DNA from: Deltaproteobacteria bacterium
Lineage (GTDB): Bacteria > Desulfobacterota > BSN033 > WVXP01
NCBI GenBank assembly: GCA_019308905.1
Contig: JAFDHF010000021.1
Span: forward strand, 1 to 51,125
DNA: 51,125 nucleotides
Direction of reading: 5' to 3'
The translations under genes were made by a program, and so were the position numbers. Below are positions 32,848-45,061 of the stretch, piece after piece; positions within the stretch are counted from its first letter, which is position 1; each line of letters starts with the position of its first letter. Below the pieces are notes generated by a model. The model made no database searches and was not told the origin of the DNA. It saw nothing but the letters and a program-made list of their open reading frames with translations.

Positions 32848-35229
32848 ATGATCAGACGCGAGATTCGGGAACCTCCTGAGTACGTCTATCCGGCGGATGA
32901 TTGGAGGTTCGTGGAGAGGAGATTCTATCCCCGTCTCCTGGCCCAGACCGAAACCCTCTTCTCCCTGGCCAACGGTTACCTCGGCATGCGGGGGACCTTC
33001 GAGGAGGGAAAGCCTGCCTTTCAGAACGGGACCTTTGTAAACGGATTCTACGAGTCGTGGCCCATCGTCTACGGAGAGGAGGCTTACGGGTTTGCCAAGA
33101 CCGGCCAGAGCATCGTGAATGTGACGGACACCAAGATCATCAGGCTCTATGTCGATGATGAGCCATTCTACCTTCCCACTGCGGATCTTCTCGGCTTCGA
33201 GCGCGTGCTCGATATGAAGGCCGGCACGCTCGATCGGGAGGTGCTCTGGGAGACGCCGTCGGGGAAGCGTGTCTCCATCAAATCGCGGAGGCTCGTCTCT
33301 TTCCAGCACCGGCACCTGGCAGCGGTGTCCTATGAGGTGACGGTCGTGAATGCCAGGGCCCCGGTGGTTATTTCATCGGAGATGGCCACAGACCGGACCA
33401 ATCTGTCTGAGGACAGCGATCCTCGCCGGGCCCGGGGGTTGAAGGACCGGGTTCTTGTGCCCAGGGTGAACTACGCCAAGAATTACCGCATCGTGTTGGG
33501 TCATGCGACCGGCAGCAGCAAGATGACACTGGCCTGCGGTATCGACCATGTAATGGAGACCGAGTCCGCCTCCTGTTCGTGCAAGACGGAGCCTTCCGAA
33601 GACGGGGGCAAGGTTGTTTTTTCGGTCGATGCACAACCCGGCATGCCCGTACGGATTACCAAATACATGAGCTACCACACGTCGAGAAGCGCCCCTCCGG
33701 AAGAACTCTGCGAAAGGGTGGAGCGGACCCTGGACCGAGCCCTGAGCCATGGATTCGGGGATCTGCTGGCAGGACAGCAGGAATACCTGGATGATTTCTG
33801 GCAGAGGAGCGACATAGAGATTGAGGGTGCCCACCCCAAAGCCCAGCAGCTCATTCGCTGGAATCTTTTTCAGATCCTCCAGGCTTCCGGTCGCGCGGAA
33901 GGTGCGGGTGTTCCCGCCAAGGGGCTCACGGGCCTGGGTTACGACGGCCACTATTTCTGGGATTGTGAGATATATGTGCTCCCGTTCCTCATCTACAGTT
34001 CGCCGCGAATAGCCAGGAACCTGCTGAAGTTTCGCCACAGCATGTTGGGCAAGGCCAGGCAGCGGGCACGGGAGGTGAACCAGAAAGGAGCTCTCTTTCC
34101 GTGGCGCACCATAAACGGTGAGGAGGCCTCGGCGTACTATGCCGCTGGAACCGCACAGTATCACATAGATGCCGACATCATGTTCGGCCTGAGAAAGTAC
34201 GTTGAGGCGACAGGAGACAAGGCGTTCCTCTACCGGGAGGGTGCCGAGATGCTGGTGGAGACCGCCCGCCTCTGGCGGGATCTCGGGTTCTTCTCGAAAA
34301 GAAGGGGCGGGAGGTTTTGCATCCACGGTGTGACAGGGCCGGATGAATACAACACGGTCGTGAACAACAACACCTACACCAATCTCATGGCGCGGGAGAA
34401 CCTGCGGTACGCGGCGGCGACGGTCGAATCGCTGCGTAGTGAGGACCCGGAGCGTTTTGCGGCCCTGGTGGACAGGACGGGCCTGGATCTTTCCGAGGTC
34501 GAGGAGTGGGAAAAAGCCGCGGACAGGATGTATGTTCCCTTTGACGAGAAGCTGGGAATCCATCCGCAGGACGACAGCTTCCTCGACAAGGAGGTCTGGG
34601 ACTTTGCCGATACCCCGGCAGACAAGTACCCCCTTCTCCTCAACTATCATCCTCTCGTGATATACCGGCACCAGGTGATCAAACAGGCGGATATCGTGCT
34701 GGCCATGTTTCTTCTGGGACAGGATTTCTCGCAGGAGCAGAAAAAACGCAACTTCGACTACTACGACCCATTGACCACGGGGGATTCCTCACTTTCGGTC
34801 TGCATCCAGAGTGTCTTGGCCTCGGAGATCGGCTATCCGGAACAGGCCATGGAGTATTTCACTTACGCGGTGCTCATGGATCTCGCCGATGTGGCAGGTA
34901 ACACCCAGGACGGAATCCATATTGCCTCGGTGGGCGGAACCTGGATCTCCCTGGTATATGGATTTGCGGGCATGAGGGATCATGAAGGGCGGATCTCCTT
35001 CAACCCGAGGCCGCTGCCCGGGAAGGCGAAGCGGATTCGGTTTCCTTTGAGGATTCGCGGCCAGGTGCTGGAAGTGGATGTCGGCCGAGAGTCTGTCACG
35101 TACTCCTTGCGGGAAGGTGGGAGCCTGGTTATCCGGCACGAGGACGAAGAGATCCGGCTCTCACCGGGCATTCCTGTTACCAGAACGCTGCGCTCTTCGC
35201 GAAGGCGTGGGGCTGCGAAGGCGCGATGA
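32848..35229 (+). CDS. GH65 disaccharide phosphorylase (trehalose/kojibiose/maltose type)
   Basis: A 793-residue inverting phosphorylase. The N-terminal beta-sandwich begins with ETLFSLANGYLGMRGTFEEG; the (alpha/alpha)6 barrel has YDGHYFWDCEIYVLPFL and GEEASAYYAAGTAQYHIDAD, and the general acid Glu500 in GPDEYNTVVNNNTYTN. The phosphate-loop region reads TTGDSSLS where most relatives have TTHDSSLS. It cleaves an alpha-glucosyl disaccharide with phosphate to give beta-glucose 1-phosphate and glucose; the exact disaccharide cannot be told. Together with the beta-phosphoglucomutase before it and glucokinase at 13.5 kb, both halves of the sugar reach glucose 6-phosphate. Confidence 0.92.
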   Translation: MIRREIREPPEYVYPADDWRFVERRFYPRLLAQTETLFSLANGYLGMRGTFEEGKPAFQNGTFVNGFYESWPIVYGEEAYGFAKTGQSIVNVTDTKIIRLYVDDEPFYLPTADLLGFERVLDMKAGTLDREVLWETPSGKRVSIKSRRLVSFQHRHLAAVSYEVTVVNARAPVVISSEMATDRTNLSEDSDPRRARGLKDRVLVPRVNYAKNYRIVLGHATGSSKMTLACGIDHVMETESASCSCKTEPSEDGGKVVFSVDAQPGMPVRITKYMSYHTSRSAPPEELCERVERTLDRALSHGFGDLLAGQQEYLDDFWQRSDIEIEGAHPKAQQLIRWNLFQILQASGRAEGAGVPAKGLTGLGYDGHYFWDCEIYVLPFLIYSSPRIARNLLKFRHSMLGKARQRAREVNQKGALFPWRTINGEEASAYYAAGTAQYHIDADIMFGLRKYVEATGDKAFLYREGAEMLVETARLWRDLGFFSKRRGGRFCIHGVTGPDEYNTVVNNNTYTNLMARENLRYAAATVESLRSEDPERFAALVDRTGLDLSEVEEWEKAADRMYVPFDEKLGIHPQDDSFLDKEVWDFADTPADKYPLLLNYHPLVIYRHQVIKQADIVLAMFLLGQDFSQEQKKRNFDYYDPLTTGDSSLSVCIQSVLASEIGYPEQAMEYFTYAVLMDLADVAGNTQDGIHIASVGGTWISLVYGFAGMRDHEGRISFNPRPLPGKAKRIRFPLRIRGQVLEVDVGRESVTYSLREGGSLVIRHEDEEIRLSPGIPVTRTLRSSRRRGAAKAR

Positions 35230-35370
35230 ACGACGGGACATTTTCGTGATGGTACTGGCGGGCTTTATGCCTGACCGAGGCATGAGGGGGAGCAAAAGCT
35301 CCGGCATTTTGACATCAGGATTTGGTTTGGGATCCGGATCCTGAAATCACCGGAATAGATCGGGGGTTGA

Positions 35371-36306
<936 letters not shown>

Positions 36307-36321
36307 AAGAAAGGATGGTGA

Positions 36322-37632
<1,311 letters not shown>

Positions 37633-37697
37633 CAAAGATTGGGAGAATGGTCGGCCGCACGGATCAAAACGATCCCGGTTGAAAGAGGTGACTCCTT

Positions 37698-38447
37698 ATG
37701 AAAAGGGTTGTACTGCTCCGCCACGGCGAGAGCGAGTGGAACAGGGAGAACCGGTTTACCGGCTGGACAGACGTCCCGCTGAACGAGAAAGGAATCCAGG
37801 AAGCCGTCGAGGCCGGCCGCATCCTGAAGAGGGAGGGGTACGTCTTCGACATCGCCTATACCTCGGTACTCAAGAGGGCCATCAAGACTCTCTGGCTTGT
37901 GCTCGAAGAGATGGATCTCATGTGGATCCCTGTCTACCGGAGTTGGCGCCTCAACGAACGGCACTACGGAGCTCTCCAGGGATTGAACAAGGCGGAGACA
38001 GCTGAGCGGCACGGGGTGGAACAGGTCAAGCTGTGGCGCCGCAGCTACGATGTCAGGCCACCCGCCCTCACCCGCGACGATCCGCGCTACCCGGGCAATG
38101 ACCCGCGCTATGCAGATCTCTCCGTCGAGGAGCTTCCCCTCACGGAGTGCCTGAAAGATACGATTGACCGCCTTCTTCCCTATGCAAGGGAAGAGATAGT
38201 TCCGGCGGTGCAGTCGGGCAAGCGCGTACTCATCGCCGCCCACGGCAACAGCCTGCGGGGTCTCGTCAAGTACATCGACCGGATTCCTGACGACAAGATC
38301 GCCGGTGTCAACATCCCTACGGGGATTCCTCTGGTCTACGAACTCGAGGACGATCTGACGCCGATACGCAGCTACTACCTGGGGGACCCCGAGGCGGTCC
38401 GGCGGGCTACCCAGGCCGTTGCGAACCAGCTGCAGCAGAAGCCGTAG
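37698..38447 (+). CDS. gpmA: 2,3-bisphosphoglycerate-dependent phosphoglycerate mutase
   Basis: A 249-residue mutase interconverting 3- and 2-phosphoglycerate. The phospho-histidine motif [18 protein letters not shown] is at the N-terminus; [17 protein letters not shown] contains the second active-site pair (Glu and His region), and [16 protein letters not shown] holds the second His. Length is that of the dimeric/tetrameric cofactor-dependent type. GAGGTG precedes the ATG. It is the last gene of the promoter D operon; no strong terminator is visible before the convergent lipoprotein gene. Confidence 0.95.
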   Translation: MKRVVLLRHGESEWNRENRFTGWTDVPLNEKGIQEAVEAGRILKREGYVFDIAYTSVLKRAIKTLWLVLEEMDLMWIPVYRSWRLNERHYGALQGLNKAETAERHGVEQVKLWRRSYDVRPPALTRDDPRYPGNDPRYADLSVEELPLTECLKDTIDRLLPYAREEIVPAVQSGKRVLIAAHGNSLRGLVKYIDRIPDDKIAGVNIPTGIPLVYELEDDLTPIRSYYLGDPEAVRRATQAVANQLQQKP

Positions 38448-38564
38448 CGAGCCGCCCCGTTTTGCAACTCGTGAGAAGAACTCAAGCCCGGGTGGGGCCC
38501 GTTGCGGAACGGCAGGTGTGGGAAAGGGAGCCCGGGATTTGTCTTGCACAAAAGGCAAAGGACC

Positions 38565-38999
38565 CTATGGGAGTCCATAGGAATAGGCTGGGTCAGGCTC
38601 GATGCCGACCATGATCCTTTCTCCCGCAGGACTCAGCCAGTAGTTCAAGGTGCTGGACAGGATGAGGTATCCTCTCACCGGACCGTCTTTATCGCCGATT
38701 TCGACGGTTCTGTAATACTTGATGCGGTCTTGGAATTCCTCCACATACACACTGGGAGAGTCCCTTCCAACCCTTTGGGTGAACTTGAGGTTCTTCATGA
38801 AGACCTTTCTACCGTCGTCGGGGATATCAAACAGGACCGCGTAAGAGGAGGACATGAACCTCCTGTACACGGTGACGTCGTATTTCTGGTCCGGAATCGC
38901 GGATGGATCGATGGGAGTCCGTGTCAGGTGGCTGCTGCACCCTCCCAGAGCGAGTCCGACCGCCGCAATCGCAACAGGCAACATACTCCTCCTACTCAT
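38565..38999 (-). CDS. Small putative lipoprotein
   Basis: A 144-residue protein with a lipoprotein signal: MSRRSMLPVAIAAVGLALGGC, lipobox LGGC and Cys21, followed by SSHLTRTP. The mature part has alternating beta-type strands and no family was recognised. Its ATG overlaps the end of the AI-2E-type permease gene by 8 bases, so the two are probably co-transcribed. Function unknown. Confidence 0.75.
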   Translation of the reverse strand: MSRRSMLPVAIAAVGLALGGCSSHLTRTPIDPSAIPDQKYDVTVYRRFMSSSYAVLFDIPDDGRKVFMKNLKFTQRVGRDSPSVYVEEFQDRIKYYRTVEIGDKDGPVRGYLILSSTLNYWLSPAGERIMVGIEPDPAYSYGLP

Positions 39000-40092
39000 C
39001 GGCTTCCTCTCCGGACGACTCGACCCTTGAAGCCTGCGGAGGCCTTGGCGAAACGGATTCGGCCGGTGCCCCTGATCCCAGGAGAACGGCCAACCACCGG
39101 GTCTCGTCGTTGCTCTGAAGAGCGATTTTCGCGGTCATGGTCAGGGGAACAGAAAGCAGCATTCCCACCGGGCCCAAAACCCAACCCCAAAAGACCAGGG
39201 AAACGAAAACGACCAGGGTCGACAGGCCCAGTCCCCGCCCCATGAAGCGCGGTTCGATCACGTTCCCTATCACGACGTTTACCAGCAAGTATCCGAGCCC
39301 GGCCAGCAGAGCCGATCTTACCCCAAGCTGGACAAAGGCCAGAAGGACTGCCGGAACCGCGGCGATGATCGAGCCGATGTTGGGCACAAAGTTGAGCAGA
39401 AAGGCCAAAAGGCCCCACAACAAAGGGTAGTCGACACCGAGGACTGCAAGCCAGATAGTGATGCAGATACCCGTTGCGAGGCTCACCAACGTCTTCATTG
39501 CCATGTAGTGTTTCACATCATCTATGACCCTGTCGAAAGCGCCGAGCGATGGATCGGAGTCGTTCATGATGGCGCGGAGTTTGGCTGGAAAGCTCGAGGC
39601 CTCAAGGAGAATGAAGATCACTGTCAGCAGTATCAAGAAGGCGTTGGTGAGGACCCCGCCCAACCGGCCGAGAGTGCTCGCCACGAGCCGCATGACCACT
39701 CCAGGATTGAAATGCTTCAGGAGGACCTGATCGGAAACCTTGACGCCCATATCCCTGAGCCAGGGTATCAGAGCCGCTGCTTCCTCCTGCAGCCGTGTCT
39801 GATAAAGGGGCAGATTTCTGGAGAAGTCGCTGAGCGAGGCTCCGATAAGGGTGCCCATGACAAGCCCGATTCCCATGATTGCACCTATGACGATCAGCAA
39901 AGCCACGGCCGTGGGAAGGCCCCTTCGCCGCAGCCAGAACATGGGAGGGGCACATATGATCGCAATAAAGGCGGACAAGAGGAAGGGTACGAGCAGAGTT
40001 TCGGCAGCCCGCATTCCCGCCACAACGACCACGAACGCCGCCACGGCGATGAGAATCCGGAACCCCTTTGACCTAGAATCGTCTTGGTGCAT
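38992..40092 (-). CDS. AI-2E family transporter (PerM/YdiK-type permease)
   Basis: A 366-residue integral membrane protein with about eight helices in the AI-2E/UPF0118 pattern: two or three N-terminal helices, a soluble loop (~75-145), then a helix block with LLWGLLAFLLNFVPNIGSIIAAVPA and GNVIEPRFMGRGLGLSTLVVFVSLVFWGWVLGP, the family's most conserved region. Members have been linked to autoinducer export, Na+/H+ antiport and general efflux; the substrate here is unknown. A dispersed repeat (40111-40247) lies just upstream. Confidence 0.9.
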   Translation of the reverse strand: MHQDDSRSKGFRILIAVAAFVVVVAGMRAAETLLVPFLLSAFIAIICAPPMFWLRRRGLPTAVALLIVIGAIMGIGLVMGTLIGASLSDFSRNLPLYQTRLQEEAAALIPWLRDMGVKVSDQVLLKHFNPGVVMRLVASTLGRLGGVLTNAFLILLTVIFILLEASSFPAKLRAIMNDSDPSLGAFDRVIDDVKHYMAMKTLVSLATGICITIWLAVLGVDYPLLWGLLAFLLNFVPNIGSIIAAVPAVLLAFVQLGVRSALLAGLGYLLVNVVIGNVIEPRFMGRGLGLSTLVVFVSLVFWGWVLGPVGMLLSVPLTMTAKIALQSNDETRWLAVLLGSGAPAESVSPRPPQASRVESSGEEADE

Positions 40093-40110
40093 GTGTGTCC
40101 GGTTGCGAGG

Positions 40111-40247
40111 CCATCGCTTCGCTCAAGAGCCTGCCCTGAACCGGGGGAACGGACAGGCCCGAGCGGTTCCACCTGAGCGGGCGAGCGAAGAATCTGAGAT
40201 TTACAAGCAGAGGGATTCTTCGCCGCTTCGCCTCTCAAAATCGCAAA
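40111..40247 (-). repeat. Dispersed ~135-bp hairpin repeat, copy 2
   Basis: On the minus strand this segment aligns with 15911-16047 over its whole length, with shared blocks GAAGAATC, AAATCTCAGATTCTTCGCTC, CCGCTCGG and CGGTTCAGGGC. It lies upstream of the AI-2E gene and next to the decayed porin. No coding capacity. Confidence 0.65.
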
Positions 40248-40321
40248 TTGTCGGTTCAGGGATAATTTAACCCATTTCCGTCCTCAATATCCAGGCCGGA
40301 GGTGCCGCAGGTGCAAGTTGC

Positions 40322-41257
40322 TCAGAAATCGATCTGGAAACGGCCCTGGAAGATATCTGCCCGCCCTTTGTCAACCAGGGGGGGATTGGCACGGTCCTTG
40401 GCGCGGGCCCGCACATAGTTGACCATGAGTCGGACGTCGGTGAGGAATGACTCGGGACGTGCCCTCTATCTCGTATGACCGTCGCTGCCCAAGACATCGG
40501 TGAATTGGTGGCCGTATGAGAGGCCCACGTGGAGGAGGCTTCTGCCCTGGTCTGTGTACCATGGAAGCCCCGTGATGCGGGCTGTGAGGTCAAGGCCGTT
40601 GATCCCGCTTATTCGATCCCTGGCCTCTCCCAGCTCACTGCCCGAATCCGTGTTCAAAAACCCGCCCACAGCCCAGGTCATCCGCTCGTCCAGGGCTGCC
40701 CTGTTATACGTGATTCCTATGTTCCGGCTCGGCGAAAACGCCTTGGTCGGCAAGGCCCTCTCCATGAAGGTGCTGTTTGTCAGGGAGGCGATGTTTTCCA
40801 GTGAGATTGGCTCCTTCTGGTTGCCGAATACGAATGGCCTGAGAAAGGGAATCTTCGTGATGCGAAACAGGTTGTCCTTTATTTCGGCCACATTGGCAAA
40901 ATCGATGTGGAGCTTGAAATCGAAGGCATCGTATACCCTTCCCAATACATAGACGCGCATTTGCCGGAGATCCGTTTCAGGGCCGTCCAGGCCTGGAAAG
41001 GCCGTCTCCAACTCTTGATCGGCGTCGATATCCCCGGCATCGAACAGGATTCTCACGCCGATTTTGAGATCAAAATTCCTCCGGGGGGAGACTATGCGGA
41101 GCCCCTCATCCCAGTATGACCTGGCACCTGTTATCGGCTCGGTCACACCCTGTTTTGCTTTCTCTAAGAAATCATGGTATGGAGCGGCAATGCTCTGGAA
41201 TCCTGGAGGACCGGCTTGTACGGGGCCGGGCCCGGCATCCCCGGTACCACGAGCCAA
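40322..41257 (-). pseudogene. Decayed OprP-like phosphate-selective porin
   Basis: The minus strand encodes ~264 residues of an OprO/OprP-family porin (DAFDFKLHIDFANVAEIKDN; SLENIASLTNSTFMERALP; FSPSRNIGITY), then meets an in-frame TAG at 40466-40468. Directly after it, in the same frame, the family's RARPES segment and a typical outer-membrane end (RADIFQGRFQIDF, stop 40322-40324) follow. In relatives the stop position is usually Tyr, so a single base change is likely. About 150 residues expected between RARPES and the C-terminal strand are missing, and there is no signal peptide: the only upstream start is a TTG, with a stop shortly before it. The gene is therefore broken in at least three ways. 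Confidence 0.75.
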
Positions 41258-41377
41258 AGCCTGTTGTACCCGGCAGAAGGGCTATGCCCTCGTCGAAGGG
41301 GGGCTCGGCCCGTTGGGCGGTGCCGCTCCGGGACAAGGCTTTCCCCGACGCGGGGCAACTTCGGGAGGCCGGAGAGA

Positions 41378-41406
41378 TTGACTTTCAGAGATTTGATTGG
41401 TAGAAT
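41378..41406 (+). promoter_or_regulatory. Sigma-70 promoter of the tRNA-His/tRNA-Arg genes
   Basis: TTGACT (41378-41383), 17 bases, TAGAAT (41401-41406). It faces the tRNA-His gene about 150 bases away. The 41258-41563 interval otherwise holds no gene apart from the broken upstream part of the porin. Confidence 0.6.
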
Positions 41407-41563
41407 CGACACATACAAAGGAGGCGGCGGGTCTGCGACAGGTTTCGCTTTTTTTGCAACCCGCGCCGACCGGAGGAGATGGCGAAAGGGGTGTCTGCGG
41501 CACGGTTATCCTCCTGGAGTCTGTGAGAGAAGCCGCGTGGGGATTTGCCTTGGTGGTTGTTTG

Positions 41564-41637
41564 GTGGGTGTAGCTCAGTTGGTTAGAGCACTGGGTTGTG
41601 GCCCCAGAGGTCGTGGGTTCGAGTCCCATCACTCACC
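41564..41637 (+). tRNA. tRNA-His (GTG)
   Basis: Cloverleaf with acceptor GTGGGTG/CACTCAC, D-arm TAGCTCAGTTGGTTAGAGC, anticodon GTG in loop TTGTGGC, and T-arm GGGTTCGAGTCCC. The discriminator is C (41637) and a G lies at 41563 for the G-1 position, both specific to tRNA-His. CCA is not encoded. Confidence 0.95.
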
Positions 41638-41705
41638 CTGGTTTTGCAAGGGCTGGTGGTCTGACTGTCCATAGGGCGGTTGATGGTGTTGCACTGCGAG
41701 GATAT

Positions 41706-41782
<77 letters not shown>

Positions 41783-42179
41783 CTTGGGCTCTCTGGGAAG
41801 ATTTCCAGCCTCGGGTTGAACGGCAGGGGCAGCGGCCGGATCTGACCATAGAGCATGTCGGCCGTGCAGTGAAAGAGGCCTTGGGGGGTGAAGAGATCTA
41901 CCGCCTGTCCACATTTATAGGTATGAGCCGGGCAAGACCGGGCAGCTTTCTCTCGGCCCTTGTGAGTGCCTCTCGGATCAGGTCTAACTCCTCGAAAGTA
42001 GGTCTTTTTGTTGCATAGGGGGAACGTGGCTGCCCTCCAGTCGCTCTCTGCTCACGGTGGTCTATGGATTCAACGGTTCTGTTTATCCACATGATTTCCA
42101 CGGGTGTTGCAGGCCATTTGACCAGGCGCTCGACAATCCCGGGACATGGGGAGATTGTGTTTCGTAAAGAGGCCGAACG
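41783..42179. other. 397-base gap between tRNA-Arg and the DUF6125-like gene
   Basis: No convincing gene. A 67-codon minus-strand frame (41898-42101) ends in a helical-looking segment (EELDLIREALTRAERKLPG), which could be a small protein or a remnant, but no ribosome site or family supports it. No repeat, promoter or terminator was recognised. Confidence 0.3.
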
Positions 42180-42731
42180 GTGAATCTCGAACCCTTGGAC
42201 AGAATGGATGCTTCCACTCTAAGGGAGTATGTGGAGTTCTTACTGTGGCATTACCGGGTGGTGGATGCTTTCTGGTTTATTTACATGGAGAGGGAATTCG
42301 GCCGGCAGGTGGCGGAAAAGATCAATGCCAGGGTCTGGGAGAAAGTGGCCGGAATGGCCGCGAGGGATTTGATACGGCGGCTGGAGATCAAGGAAAAGGG
42401 GCTCGCCGGGTTCGTGAGAACTCTGAAATACTTTCCATGGCAGATGTTGGCCGGTTACGACATCGACCAGACAGACGAGGAGGTGATCGTCTCCGTGCCC
42501 CGCTGTCCTGCCCAGGAGGCGAGGCTCAAACGGGGGTTGGGGGAGTATTCGTGCAAGGAGATGCACTGGGGTGAATTCAGGAGTTTTGCCGGCGAGGTCG
42601 ACGAGCGGATCCGGGTTGAGTGCGTCTTTGCCCCACCTGATCCTCACCCTGAGGACATGTTTTGCAAATGGAGGTTCACCCTGGCCGGAGGCAAAGAGGG
42701 CTCCGATTTTTCGAGTATTGACACGGACTAG
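42180..42731 (+). CDS. DUF6125-like protein of unknown function
   Basis: A 183-residue soluble protein. The N-terminal half is helical ([26 protein letters not shown]); the C-terminal half has Cys-containing motifs [20 protein letters not shown] and [15 protein letters not shown], a pattern I associate with the DUF6125 / ATC-hydrolase-like group, possibly a heme or metal-binding fold. That assignment is from memory and moderate. The GTG start at 42180 is chosen because AGAGG lies 7 bases upstream; ATG 42204 is an alternative. It lies between two tRNA pairs, and its 3' end carries the promoter for the second pair. Confidence 0.65.
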   Translation: MNLEPLDRMDASTLREYVEFLLWHYRVVDAFWFIYMEREFGRQVAEKINARVWEKVAGMAARDLIRRLEIKEKGLAGFVRTLKYFPWQMLAGYDIDQTDEEVIVSVPRCPAQEARLKRGLGEYSCKEMHWGEFRSFAGEVDERIRVECVFAPPDPHPEDMFCKWRFTLAGGKEGSDFSSIDTD

Positions 42732-42746
42732 CCAAATGTGGATAAT
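42718..42746 (+). promoter_or_regulatory. Sigma-70 promoter of tRNA-Lys/tRNA-Leu and probably tig
   Basis: TTGACA (42718-42723), 17 bases, GATAAT (42741-42746): 11 of 12 consensus bases. It begins inside the last codons of the preceding gene and faces tRNA-Lys. Confidence 0.75.
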
Positions 42747-42867
42747 ATATTACGAGTCCTGGCCTACGAGAGATCGCATGTGGCTGGGTCGCTCAGAATC
42801 TCGAAATCCTCGAGGGATCCCGGAGCAAGTCCTTTTGCAATGCTTTCCCAATAATAAATGGGATTAG

Positions 42868-42941
<74 letters not shown>

Positions 42942-42997
42942 TCGGGTTTTTCGGAAAAGAGTTAAGAGGCGTGGAGAGCGTTCTCTTAACTCTTTTT

Positions 42998-43079
42998 GCG
43001 AGGGTGGCGAAACTGGTAGACGCGCTGGATTTAGGATCCAGTGGTGAAAGCCGTGGGGGTTCGAGTCCCCCCTCTCGCA
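42998..43079 (+). tRNA. tRNA-Leu (TAG)
   Basis: Acceptor GCGAGGG/CTCTCGC, anticodon stem CTGGA/TCCAG with loop TTTAGGA (anticodon TAG), a long variable arm (GTGGTGAAAGCCGTG) as in type II tRNAs, T-arm GGGGGTTCGAGTCCCC, discriminator A. CCA is not encoded. It lies 56 bases after tRNA-Lys and 54 before trigger factor. Confidence 0.95.
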
Positions 43080-43133
43080 TGGTTTCGCCGGGATGTTCAG
43101 ATGGACCGGGATGGGAGGTAAAGAGAGTCGGAC

Positions 43134-44441
43134 ATGGATGTCAGGGTTGAGGAGCTTGGACCTACTCGGAAGAGAATCCACGTCGTCGTCCCTCAAGAAG
43201 CCGTCAAGAAGGAGATCGAGGACGTCTACGTCGCGTTGAGAAAGACCGCAAAGGTCAAGGGGTTCAGACCCGGCAAGATTCCCCGCGAGATCCTGAAGCG
43301 CTACTATAACGATTACGTGACAGAACAGGTCATCTCAAGGCTCATCGAGAGTACCTACAAGGGAGCTATCTCGGAAAGCAAGATTCTCCCCGTTTCTCTC
43401 CCGAATCTGGAGAACGAGGGTTTGACCGAGGGAAAACCCTTCAGGTATTCTGCTGTCGTGGAGGTGGAACCCGAGATCAAGGTGGATGACTATGTCGGAA
43501 TCCCTGTGACCAAAGGGGAGATAAGGGTCGAAGAGAAGGAAGTCGCCGAAAGACTCGCCCGGCTGCAACAACTCCACGCTCAGTTGAGGAGAATCGAAGA
43601 GGAGAGGCCTGTCCGGGAGGGAGACTTCGTCCTGATCGATTTTCGGGGAACCATGGACGGCAAGCCTTTCAAGGGCGGCCAAGGGCAGGGGGTCTCCGTC
43701 GAGATAGGAGCGGGCAGGTTCGCAGGGGAGATAGAGAACGGCCTGGTCGGGGCCCGGTGTGATGAAGAGAGAGAGATAGAGGCAGTTTTCCCGGAAGACC
43801 ATAGGGACAGGGCGTTGGCCGGCAAGAAAGCCTCTTTCCGTGTGAAAGTCAGGGAGATCCGCGAGAAGGTGATTCCCCCGTTGGATGATGAGTTTGCAAA
43901 GGATCTGGGTTCCGAGTCGCTGGAGGAACTGCGGGAAAAAGTCAGAGGGGAGATTGAAGAGGAGAAGCGACTCGAGGTCGAGAGGGAAATGAACGAGCAG
44001 ATTCTCGATCATCTGATCGAGAAAAACCGGTTCGAGGTCCCCCAGAGCATGGTGGAAAGGCAGATCGACGCCTTGATTCGGGAACTCAAGCTCGGGCTGG
44101 CATACCAGGGGGTTGAATTGAACTCAGCCGCACTGGATGAGGAGAGGTTGAGGGAGGATTACCGGGAAAGGGCGGTCCGGCTGGTCAAATCGACCCTGCT
44201 TCTCAACAGGATTGCCGAGATGGAGGGGATCGAGGTCTCTCAGGGGGAGCTCGACCGGGAGTTTGAAGGGATTGCCGGGAGAGCGGACCGGACCAAGAGC
44301 CAGGTGGAGGCGTACTATTCGAAAGAGAACCGCGCAGAGGGTCTTAGAGCCAGGCTTCTCGAGGAGAAGACGCTCCGGTTTCTCCGCGAGAAAGCTCGGG
44401 TGACCGACCTTCAAGGAAAAGTGCGTGGCGGGGAGCAGTGA
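43134..44441 (+). CDS. tig: Trigger factor (ribosome-bound chaperone/prolyl isomerase)
   Basis: A 435-residue protein of the usual length. The ribosome-binding signature GFRPGKIP is near residue 44. The central FKBP-like isomerase domain covers [19 protein letters not shown] to the ~250 region, and the C-terminal helical arms follow. It assists folding of new chains at the ribosome exit. It heads the tig-clpP-clpX-lon cluster conserved in many bacteria. Its TGA overlaps the ATG of clpP by one base. Confidence 0.95.
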   Translation: MDVRVEELGPTRKRIHVVVPQEAVKKEIEDVYVALRKTAKVKGFRPGKIPREILKRYYNDYVTEQVISRLIESTYKGAISESKILPVSLPNLENEGLTEGKPFRYSAVVEVEPEIKVDDYVGIPVTKGEIRVEEKEVAERLARLQQLHAQLRRIEEERPVREGDFVLIDFRGTMDGKPFKGGQGQGVSVEIGAGRFAGEIENGLVGARCDEEREIEAVFPEDHRDRALAGKKASFRVKVREIREKVIPPLDDEFAKDLGSESLEELREKVRGEIEEEKRLEVEREMNEQILDHLIEKNRFEVPQSMVERQIDALIRELKLGLAYQGVELNSAALDEERLREDYRERAVRLVKSTLLLNRIAEMEGIEVSQGELDREFEGIAGRADRTKSQVEAYYSKENRAEGLRARLLEEKTLRFLREKARVTDLQGKVRGGEQ

Positions 44442-45043
44442 TGGCACTCATACCGATTGTAGTTGAGAGGGACGGCCGTGGAGAGAGGGCTTACGATATC
44501 TATTCCAGGCTCCTGAAAGAAAGGATCATCTTTGTCGGGACGGCGGTGGACGATGACGTGGCGAATCTCGTTATCGCCCAGATGCTCTTCCTGGAATCCG
44601 AGGACCCGGATAAGGACATTCATCTCTATATCAATTCCCCAGGAGGGGTTGTCACGGCAGGACTTGCCATTTACGATACGATGCAGTATATCAAGCCACA
44701 GGTCTCGACGTTGTGTATGGGACAGGCCGCCAGCATAGGTGCACTGTTGCTGTCGGCAGGCCAGGAGGGCAAAAGGTATGCCCTTCCCCATGCGCGTATC
44801 CTCATCCACCAACCCATGGGAGGGTTCCAGGGTCAGGCTTCGGACGTGGATATTCAGGCCAGGGAGATTCTCCGAATGAGGGAGGAGATAAACCGTATTC
44901 TTTCCAAGCACACCCACCAGACATTGGAGAAGATTGAGAAGGATACGGACAGGGATTTTTTCATGACGGGCGAGCAGGCAAAAGCTTACGGCATCATCGA
45001 TGAGGTCGTCGTGAGAAGGCCTGTCTCCCCGAAAGAATCATGA
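44441..45043 (+). CDS. clpP: ATP-dependent Clp protease proteolytic subunit
   Basis: A 200-residue serine protease subunit that forms the tetradecameric chamber. Catalytic Ser98 (GQAASIG), His123 (LIHQPMGG) and Asp172 (DTDRDFF) are in place. The start ATG at 44441 shares a base with the tig stop. It is followed after 18 bases by clpX, its unfoldase partner. Confidence 0.96.
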   Translation: MALIPIVVERDGRGERAYDIYSRLLKERIIFVGTAVDDDVANLVIAQMLFLESEDPDKDIHLYINSPGGVVTAGLAIYDTMQYIKPQVSTLCMGQAASIGALLLSAGQEGKRYALPHARILIHQPMGGFQGQASDVDIQAREILRMREEINRILSKHTHQTLEKIEKDTDRDFFMTGEQAKAYGIIDEVVVRRPVSPKES

Positions 45044-45061
45044 CATCGTTGGAGGGATACG

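Noticed and set aside
38562-38581. 7-bp stem at the end of the small lipoprotein gene as a terminator
   Set aside because: No T-run follows on either strand and it overlaps the stop codon.
40466-40468. TAG read through as pyrrolysine in the porin
   Set aside because: Porins are not known pyrrolysine proteins, the usual residue is Tyr, and the gene has other lesions.
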